A DNA stretch of 10,818 nt from Actinomycetes bacterium (GTDB lineage: Bacteria > Actinomycetota > Acidimicrobiia > Acidimicrobiales > RAAP-2), in contig JAJXTB010000094.1 of the NCBI GenBank assembly GCA_021784205.1, positions 1 to 10,818 of the forward strand, read 5' to 3'. The position numbers and the translations under genes were made by a program. Position 1 is the stretch's first letter, and every line of letters starts with the position of its first letter. Positions 6,409 to 10,818 of this stretch are shown piece by piece. The notes beneath the pieces are model-generated. The model did not search any database. It was given only the letters and a program-made list of their open reading frames with translations, and was not told the DNA's origin.

Positions 6409-6948
6409 ATGCACACTGTCCGAGCTCTTTCGGCCATAGGGCTCTCCTGCTTGATCTTTCCCGCACTATCGACGTCGCCCACCTCGGCGGCGCGATTACC
6501 GCCACCATGCGTTCAGAACCAACTGGTGATCCTTGCCAGCGGTACACAGGGATTCGCCGGTACGGGCGCAATGGCATTTGTCATCGCGAACCGTGGCGCA
6601 TCGTGTCGTATCGGAGGATATGCCCAAGTCAAGTTCTTCAATGCCAAGGGAGTCGCAGTTGACCATCGCGATGTCCACGAATCGTCGATGGTCTTCGCTG
6701 AACCCCGAAGCGTGACGGTGATCCTCGCGCATGGAGGCGCCGCATCCCTCGGCGTCTCCTGGAGCGATAACACCGTCAACAATCTCCCGTTGAATAGGAC
6801 ATGTCCGATGACAGTCAGCGTGTCTGTTGTACTCCTGCATGGTGTGGGGCATCTGTCTGGGCTGCTGCAATCGAGTACTCGCCCGTGCAATGGCTGGCTC
6901 GACGCTACTCCAATTGAGCCCGGCGCCTGGCCCCGGCAAAACGGCTAG
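6409..6948 (+). CDS. Secreted DUF4232-like protein (second copy)
   Basis: A 179-residue predicted exported protein. The signal peptide (MHTVRALSAIGLSCLIFPAL, cleavage near SAA at 26-28) is followed by a compact domain: CVQNQLVILASGTQGFAGTGAMAFVIANRGASCRIGGYAQVKF (34-76). This matches the DUF4232 layout of a first-strand cysteine, a glycine-rich turn, an [I/T]N-x(n)-C strand and a second sheet. C34, C66, C132 and C160 are spaced 32/66/28, nearly the same as 33/66/29 in the protein at 4034-4585, so the two are distant paralogs or at least share a fold. C14 lies in the signal region but is not in a clear lipobox. Function is unknown; the neighbouring secreted propeller suggests a shared place at the cell surface. 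Confidence 0.66.
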   Translation: MHTVRALSAIGLSCLIFPALSTSPTSAARLPPPCVQNQLVILASGTQGFAGTGAMAFVIANRGASCRIGGYAQVKFFNAKGVAVDHRDVHESSMVFAEPRSVTVILAHGGAASLGVSWSDNTVNNLPLNRTCPMTVSVSVVLLHGVGHLSGLLQSSTRPCNGWLDATPIEPGAWPRQNG

Positions 6949-7155
6949 CGGCAGACCAACGTAGTTGTGGAGTAATGAACCGCGGAAGGCATGTACGGCG
7001 TGATACTCACCCTAAGCCCAAGGAACCGGGTCCCAATGACGACTTGTGGACATTCCTCGTGATGAGCTCGTGGGGGACGGCCCCGCAATCCCGGACCTCG
7101 CAGCCGTCGAAAGGGGCGGACCCGATTCCACCGCGAAGTCGCAACGTCCCAAAGG
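6949..7155. other. Spacer without a recognisable gene
   Basis: About 200 bases separate the second DUF4232-like gene from the GntR promoter. The only open frame (plus strand, 6975-7181) has a proline- and arginine-rich, low-complexity translation, overlaps the operator and resembles no protein I know. No clear terminator stem is visible. Confidence 0.4.
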
Positions 7156-7192
7156 TTGACGGACCCCGGGTAGTGTACTAGTGCACTAGTGT
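7156..7192 (+). promoter_or_regulatory. Promoter of the GntR/ABC operon
   Basis: TTGACG (7156-7161) is a good -35 box. With a 17-bp spacer the -10 would be TAGTGC (7179-7184). An alternative -10, TAGTGT (7187-7192), lies eight bases before the ATG and would make the transcript leaderless. Both lie inside the repeat operator, so bound regulator would block RNA polymerase. Confidence 0.5.
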
Positions 7193-7197
7193 ACTAG
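7174..7197 (+). promoter_or_regulatory. Tandem and palindromic operator, likely autorepressor site of the GntR protein
   Basis: Three tandem octamers fill this site: TGTACTAG (7174-7181), TGCACTAG (7182-7189) and TGTACTAG (7190-7197). The middle is also a perfect 14-bp palindrome (ACTAGTGCACTAGT, 7177-7190). It ends three bases before the GntR ATG. YtrA-type GntR regulators bind dyads of this sort at their own promoters; applying that here is inference. Confidence 0.62.
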
Positions 7198-7200
7198 GAC

Positions 7201-7611
7201 ATGACCGAGAGGCAACCCAGCATCATCTTCCGCCTGGACCCGCGAAGCGGCATCGCGCCTTATCGACAGTTGGTCGACCAGGTCCGCCACGCCGTCGCGA
7301 TGGGGCGACTGCGCGATGGTGACCAACTGCCATCGGTGCGCGACGTCGTGACGCAGGTGACGATCAACCCCAACACCGTGCACCGCGCGTACCGAGAGCT
7401 CGAACACCTGGGACTCGCCGAAGGTCGCCTCGGCCTCGGCACGTTCATCACGCAGAACCCCGACGTTCACACCACTGAAGTTGGGAACGCTGAGCTCTCT
7501 CACCAGTTGCAGCTCTGGGCGCAACGCGCGAGAGCCGCTGGCTTCGTCGATGACGACATGCTCGAACTTCTTCGTCGGATCCTCAACCATGACGAACGGG
7601 TGATCTCGTGA
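7201..7611 (+). CDS. GntR-family transcriptional regulator, YtrA subfamily
   Basis: A 136-residue DNA-binding repressor type. The N-terminal winged helix-turn-helix spans about 12-85: IAPYRQLVDQVRHAVAMGRL, DQLPSVRDVVTQVTINPNTVHRAYRELEHLGL and the wing GRLGLGTFI. The LPSVR and NPNTV-x-AYRELE strings are hallmarks of the subfamily. The short helical tail (about 98-133) serves dimerization, without the large effector domain of FadR or HutC types, which is the YtrA layout. Members usually sit in front of, and repress, ABC transporter genes. Here the gene overlaps the ATPase start as GTGA, and a repeat operator covers its promoter, so autorepression of the whole operon is likely. The inducer is unknown; in related systems cell-wall-active antibiotics induce. 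Confidence 0.9.
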   Translation: MTERQPSIIFRLDPRSGIAPYRQLVDQVRHAVAMGRLRDGDQLPSVRDVVTQVTINPNTVHRAYRELEHLGLAEGRLGLGTFITQNPDVHTTEVGNAELSHQLQLWAQRARAAGFVDDDMLELLRRILNHDERVIS

Positions 7612-8528
7612 CGACATCGGTCATTGAGACCAACGGTCTCGCCAAGCGATTCGGCCGCAAGTGGGGACTACGCGACTGCACGCTCTCGATTCCGTCGGGC
7701 AAGGTCGCCGCGCTCGTCGGTCCCAACGGCGCGGGGAAGTCGACCCTGCTGCGGATGGCGGCGGGACTCTCGCGACCGACGTCGGGCCAGATCACCGTCC
7801 TCGGTTCCGTACCGGGCGCCGGTGACCCATCGCTGCTCAAGCGGGTGGGCTACCTGGACCAGGTGCGGCCCCTCTATCAAGGATTCCGCGTCGACGAGAT
7901 GTTCCGCTTCGGTGAGGGCACCAACCCGACGTGGAACATGGCGACCGCCCACGGCTACGTCGACCAACTGGGCATCTCGCTGCGTGATCGCGTGGACAAT
8001 CTGTCGGGTGGCCAGCGGGCCCAGGTGGCACTCACCATGTGCCTCGCGAAGCAACCCGAACTGCTGATCCTCGATGAACCGGCCGCCGAACTCGATCCCG
8101 TCGCCCGCGAGGACCTCTTGCGCCTCTTGATGCGCGAGGTCGCCGAGCGCGGCACCAACGTCGTGCTCTCCACGCACGCCCTCGGTGACGTCGGATCGAT
8201 CTGTGACTACCTGGTTATCATGTCGCACTCGAGAATCGTTCTCGCCGACGACCTCGAATTCATCGTCGAAAGTCACCGTTTCCTCAGCGCGACGTCATCG
8301 AACGCACCGGCACTTCCCGAGGGTGTCGCGGCGATCGACACACGAACCAGCAGTCGAGAGGTGACCCACCTCGTCCAGATGACCCTGCCCCTCGTGGATG
8401 AGACCTGGCAGGTCTCCGAACCGACGTTGGACGAAATCATCATGGCCTACCTGCGGCTGGGGACGGGCTCTACTCTCTCCCAACCTCGCCACGACGCGAC
8501 TTCTGCTGCCAGTGGAGGAGTCTCGTGA
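7608..8528 (+). CDS. ABC transporter ATP-binding protein
   Basis: A 306-residue nucleotide-binding subunit that should power the permease encoded next. All core motifs are intact: Walker A GPNGAGKST (38-46), Q-loop Q85, signature LSGGQ (132-136), Walker B LLILDEP (152-158), D-loop ELDP (161-164) and the switch histidine H190 (STHALGD). The C-terminal 85 residues form an extension of the kind seen in ABC-2 exporter ATPases. GTG start and TGA stop are shared with neighbours as GTGA on both sides, so the three proteins are probably made in fixed ratio. No third subunit or substrate-binding protein is present, which favours an exporter or a drug-sensing/resistance transporter over an importer. 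The substrate cannot be read from sequence. Confidence 0.93.
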   Translation: MTTSVIETNGLAKRFGRKWGLRDCTLSIPSGKVAALVGPNGAGKSTLLRMAAGLSRPTSGQITVLGSVPGAGDPSLLKRVGYLDQVRPLYQGFRVDEMFRFGEGTNPTWNMATAHGYVDQLGISLRDRVDNLSGGQRAQVALTMCLAKQPELLILDEPAAELDPVAREDLLRLLMREVAERGTNVVLSTHALGDVGSICDYLVIMSHSRIVLADDLEFIVESHRFLSATSSNAPALPEGVAAIDTRTSSREVTHLVQMTLPLVDETWQVSEPTLDEIIMAYLRLGTGSTLSQPRHDATSAASGGVS

Positions 8529-9544
8529 CCTGGATGGCGTGGCGTCTGCAGCGCAGCGTCTACCTCTTCTTCGTCGCGGTGAGCCTGCTCCTCATCGCCT
8601 ACGCCATCGTCAACGGACTGCACATCGAGGCCCTGCGCCATCAGTGGTTGGGCCAGCCCTGCCACGGCGGCAACGGCTTCGCCGCGCAGTATCAAACCCG
8701 CTGTCAGACGGAGAACAATCAGTACCTGAACGTAATCGGTTCCGGTATCTACGTCCACTGGTTCGCGGCGTTGCCCACCGCCGTCCTTGGTCTACTGCTC
8801 GGGGCCAACACCGTGGCTGGCGAGATGGATCGCAACACGGTGCGCACCGCGTGGACCCAGTCGATCACGAGGGGCCGTTGGTTCGCGACCAAGATCGCGG
8901 TGGGACTCGGATCGCTGGTGCTGCTCGCGATTCCGCTCTGCGTCACCGTCTCGTGGTGGCTCACTGCCTCGCGATGGACCCCACGAATCTCGACGAACGG
9001 CTTCACCTACGCCGGTTGGATGCCGCTGACGACCGGCGTCTTCGCCTTCGCCGTGACGGTGACCGTGGGCACTGTCCTTCGGCGCCCCGGTTGGACGATC
9101 GCCGTCGGTTTGGCCGTGATGGTTGTCCTCCCGTGGACCATGCAGACCGACGTGCGCACGAACCTCGTCCCGCTCCGTTCGACCACGCTCACGCTGACGA
9201 CCGTTACGAAGCAGGGCGTTACTCTCGGCATACCGACGGGGAGGGCGCCCGCGAACGCGTGGGTCGTATTCGACGGCTTCGTGCCCGCTGGCGCGGGCAA
9301 CACGTTAGTCACCTGGGGTCAAGAGACACCGTGGCTCGACGCCGTCAACAAGTGCCCGTCGAATGTGACCGGCCCGACTGGGTACGCGGCGTGTCTGCGG
9401 AGGCTGGGCCTTCACGAAGTCGAGCTGTACGTGGCCGACAGTGAGTACTGGGTGCTGCAATTGCGTGAGGGCGGTCTCTACCTGGCAGGCGCGGTGCTGC
9501 TGCTCGGCGCGGGTCTGCTACTGGTGCGACGATCCAGGGCCTGA
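8525..9544 (+). CDS. ABC-2-type permease subunit
   Basis: A 339-residue membrane protein with six likely transmembrane segments: about 12-32, 79-97, 124-145, 163-183, 188-205 and 317-336. Two long loops (33-78 and 206-315) should face outside and hold cysteine pairs C46/C60 and C277/C290. The intracellular stretch AGEMDRNTVRTAWTQSITR (98-116), followed by GRWFATK, is the coupling region, and matches a pattern I recall from permeases paired with YtrA-type regulators in Streptomyces (AxExxxGTxRLAWTQSVTRxRW). It would form a homodimer with two ATPases. It starts at GTG overlapping the ATPase stop by GTGA, with GGAGG upstream at 8515-8519 as ribosome-binding site. Likely an exporter; substrate unknown. 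Confidence 0.85.
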   Translation: MTWMAWRLQRSVYLFFVAVSLLLIAYAIVNGLHIEALRHQWLGQPCHGGNGFAAQYQTRCQTENNQYLNVIGSGIYVHWFAALPTAVLGLLLGANTVAGEMDRNTVRTAWTQSITRGRWFATKIAVGLGSLVLLAIPLCVTVSWWLTASRWTPRISTNGFTYAGWMPLTTGVFAFAVTVTVGTVLRRPGWTIAVGLAVMVVLPWTMQTDVRTNLVPLRSTTLTLTTVTKQGVTLGIPTGRAPANAWVVFDGFVPAGAGNTLVTWGQETPWLDAVNKCPSNVTGPTGYAACLRRLGLHEVELYVADSEYWVLQLREGGLYLAGAVLLLGAGLLLVRRSRA

Positions 9545-9619
9545 GTCAATCAACGCTCACCGCCAGCGACTGCGGACACGCCACCGTTACGTCGTGCCGA
9601 CCGAGAGAGTTGACATCCA

Positions 9620-10495
9620 CTAGAACTGCTCCAGTAGCCAACCTTGCGCTTCAGCCAAGTGGTTGATGAAGACGCTCAGATGCCCCTCACCTTTCGCCAG
9701 ATGCAATTCAGAAGAAGAAATGCGGTCTTCGAGCCACAGGCTGTGCTGGATTGGAACTACGTCATCCGACGTTCCGTGCCAGAGACGGACCGGAACGTTG
9801 ATGTCTTCAAGGTCTACCTCCCACGGCGACAGGTACGCGCAGCCGTCTTCCCACTTGCCCTCGATTCCGGGTGCGAAGGCGTCCCTGAAGTTCGTCGAGA
9901 GCAGCCACCGAAAGTAGGGCTCAGCGGTCACATCGGCCGGGGGGAGTTTCTGAGCCCGTAGTTCGATCTGTTCGGGCGAGAGACTTAGTAGGTCAACGCG
10001 AAATTTCATCCAGGCCTCGCGGGCAGCCTCGGGGCTGTCCAGTGCGAGCTGGACGTCGTCGATGAGGTCGCCGCCCATGCCTTCGAACCAGTCGAGTCTG
10101 TGCTCATCAAATGGTGCAAGTGAGGAGAACGCAACGCATCCGCAAACCAGCCCGTCGAGCAGTGCCGCGCACGCAAGTGCATGGGGCCCTCCCCCTGAAA
10201 CTCCCCATACCGCGAGACGCTGCACACCTAGGGCCGAAGCAATGTCGCGGACGTCGCTGGCGCAATCCCGGACAGTTCGGCCTGGGTGGCTCGTCGAGTT
10301 GCCGTAGCCCGGTCGGTCATAGCTGATAAGGAAGACACCATTCATGGCAGCACTTTCCAGCCACTCGTCCATCGTTCGTCGGCCGGAGGGTGATCCCTGG
10401 AATCCCAAAACCGCACCACCGTCGGGGTCGCCACCGGTTTCAACGCAGAGTTCACGTCCATCGGCCGTAACCACCACGGTCGTTGTCCTGTCCAC
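9620..10495 (-). CDS. Alpha/beta-hydrolase-fold protein
   Basis: A cytoplasmic hydrolase of about 291 residues with no signal peptide. The fold is clear: oxyanion region LGFQGSPSGRR (about 30-40, where relatives usually have HG), DRPGYGNS (60-67), nucleophile elbow GVSGGG with S100, acid D244 in WHGTSDDVVP, and base H272 in KGEGHLSVF. A helical cap (about 130-215) separates the core halves. These features suit esterases and related hydrolases acting on small substrates; no specific reaction can be assigned. The start is uncertain: GTG at 10495 is preceded by AGAGGAA 12-13 bases upstream, but GTG 10531 and TTG 10534 are in frame and would add 12-13 residues. It converges on the ABC permease gene, 75 bp away. 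Confidence 0.8.
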   Translation of the reverse strand: MDRTTTVVVTADGRELCVETGGDPDGGAVLGFQGSPSGRRTMDEWLESAAMNGVFLISYDRPGYGNSTSHPGRTVRDCASDVRDIASALGVQRLAVWGVSGGGPHALACAALLDGLVCGCVAFSSLAPFDEHRLDWFEGMGGDLIDDVQLALDSPEAAREAWMKFRVDLLSLSPEQIELRAQKLPPADVTAEPYFRWLLSTNFRDAFAPGIEGKWEDGCAYLSPWEVDLEDINVPVRLWHGTSDDVVPIQHSLWLEDRISSSELHLAKGEGHLSVFINHLAEAQGWLLEQF

Positions 10496-10594
10496 GTCAC
10501 AACCGTATTCCTCTTGCCAGCCGCTACTCACCAACTCTGAATTGTCAGTGGGGCGGATTCAGACAGATGAACTGGCCTGGCTCTTCTGGAGGCT

Positions 10595-10610
10595 TTGACC
10601 ATGTGGTCAA
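10595..10610. promoter_or_regulatory. 16-bp dyad upstream of the hydrolase gene
   Basis: TTGACCA (10595-10601) and TGGTCAA (10604-10610) form a perfect 7-bp inverted repeat with a 2-bp spacer. It lies 60-100 bp before the possible hydrolase starts, a usual distance for an operator or activator site. The minus-strand TTGACC could double as a -35 box, but no good -10 follows. Confidence 0.4.
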
Positions 10611-10648
10611 CTCCCTCAAAAACGTGTGGACAGCCGTCTCGGAGCATT

Positions 10649-10667
10649 GCCACACTCCAGTTGTGGC
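10649..10667. repeat. Short stem-loop GCCACA/TGTGGC
   Basis: GCCACA (10649-10654) pairs with TGTGGC (10662-10667) across seven bases. It is 9 bases inside the next hairpin and just within the putative right end. Role unknown. Confidence 0.3.
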
Positions 10668-10675
10668 TTGGCGCT

Positions 10676-10694
10676 GGGAGTTTCGTAAACACCC
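10676..10694 (-). terminator. Hairpin overlapping the right inverted repeat, possible terminator
   Basis: GGG and GTTT (10676-10683) pair with AAAC and CCC (10687-10694) around CGT, with one A-A mismatch. It lies about 60 bp past the stop of the partial leftward gene, where a terminator would be expected. No T-run follows. It overlaps the repeat at 10681-10695. Confidence 0.35.
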
Positions 10695-10695
10695 C
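10681..10695 (-). repeat. Right terminal inverted repeat (15 bp)
   Basis: TTTCGTAAACACCCC is the exact reverse complement of 128-142. Similarity to the left end stops after these 15 bp. The flanking GCCAC outside supports reading the pair as transposon ends. Confidence 0.5.
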
Positions 10696-10700
10696 GCCAC
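10696..10700 (+). repeat. Right copy of candidate target-site duplication (GCCAC)
   Basis: GCCAC immediately follows the right inverted repeat and equals the five bases before the left one, in the same orientation. Confidence 0.4.
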
Positions 10701-10754
10701 AGCACCACGATGAGGCCCAACCGCCATCCGTTAGATCTGCAGCACCCTGGCTGG

Positions 10755-10818
10755 CTATGCGCGAGCCACGAGCACCTTGAAGACGTTGTTAGTCACCACG
10801 GAGCCGTCGGACTGGGCG
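10755..10818 (-). CDS. C-terminal end of an unidentified leftward gene (partial)
   Basis: The minus strand reads AQSDGSVVTNNVFKVLVARA followed by TAG (10755-10757), entering from the right edge. The residue mix and codon choice look protein-coding. Only 20 codons are visible, too few to name a family. If the 128-10695 interval is an insertion, this gene and tRNA-Ser were originally convergent neighbours. Confidence 0.5.
   Translation of the reverse strand, partial: AQSDGSVVTNNVFKVLVARA

Larger units (their letters stand above)
128..10695. mobile_element. Putative 10.6-kb transposon bounded by 15-bp inverted repeats and a 5-bp direct repeat
   Basis: What is seen: 128-142 reads GGGGTGTTTACGAAA and 10681-10695 is its exact reverse complement. 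Immediately outside both copies is GCCAC (123-127 and 10696-10700) in the same orientation. That is the expected signature of terminal inverted repeats with a target-site duplication. The interval holds a recombinase-like gene and a DDE transposase at its left end, then a cluster of secreted proteins, a GntR/ABC operon and an alpha/beta hydrolase. What is inferred: these genes travel as one unit inserted at the 3' end of tRNA-Ser. Cautions: identity stops at 15 bp, the cargo looks chromosomal, and both copies lie in small hairpins, so they could be related terminators. The transposase module could also be a smaller element whose right end I did not find. Confidence 0.42.

Noticed and set aside
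1..10818. CRISPR array, toxin-antitoxin pair, restriction system or retron
   Set aside because: No regular spaced repeats, no matching gene pairs and no reverse-transcriptase or nuclease motifs were found on either strand.

Overview
This is a high-GC bacterial window (roughly 60% G+C by eye). GTG starts are common, GTGA start/stop overlaps join genes, several promoters look leaderless, and secreted DUF4232-like proteins are present. Together these point to an actinobacterium (Actinomycetota). A more precise placement cannot be justified from the sequence alone.

Layout. Positions 39-126 hold a complete tRNA-Ser(GGA) with an encoded CCA. From 336 to 3874, reading leftward, is a two-gene transposition-type module: a 590-residue protein resembling a degenerate tyrosine recombinase, overlapping a 589-residue DDE transposase by GTGA, followed by a strong terminator hairpin at 285-309. 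Next comes a cell-surface cluster: a DUF4232-like secreted protein (4034-4585, +), a frameshifted Xre/HTH remnant (about 4701-4932, +), a secreted Asp-box (BNR-like) beta-propeller protein (4985-6235, -) and a second DUF4232-like secreted protein (6409-6948, +). Positions 7201-9544 form a tight three-gene operon: a YtrA-type GntR repressor, an ABC ATPase and an ABC-2-type permease, joined by two further GTGA overlaps and preceded by a striking repeat operator. An alpha/beta hydrolase (9620-10495, -) follows. The right edge holds the last 20 codons of an unidentified leftward gene.

The most interesting observation is structural. A perfect 15-bp inverted repeat (GGGGTGTTTACGAAA) lies at 128-142 and, in opposite orientation, at 10681-10695. 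Each copy is flanked on its outer side by the same 5-bp direct repeat GCCAC (123-127 and 10696-10700). This is the layout of terminal inverted repeats with a target-site duplication. It suggests that the interval 128-10695 is one transposon of about 10.6 kb, inserted at the 3' end of tRNA-Ser, with the recombinase-like/transposase pair at its left end and surface, transport and hydrolase genes as cargo. The alternative is that the two 15-mers are related terminator hairpins, since each sits in a small stem-loop. A search for other copies and for the empty site would decide between these.
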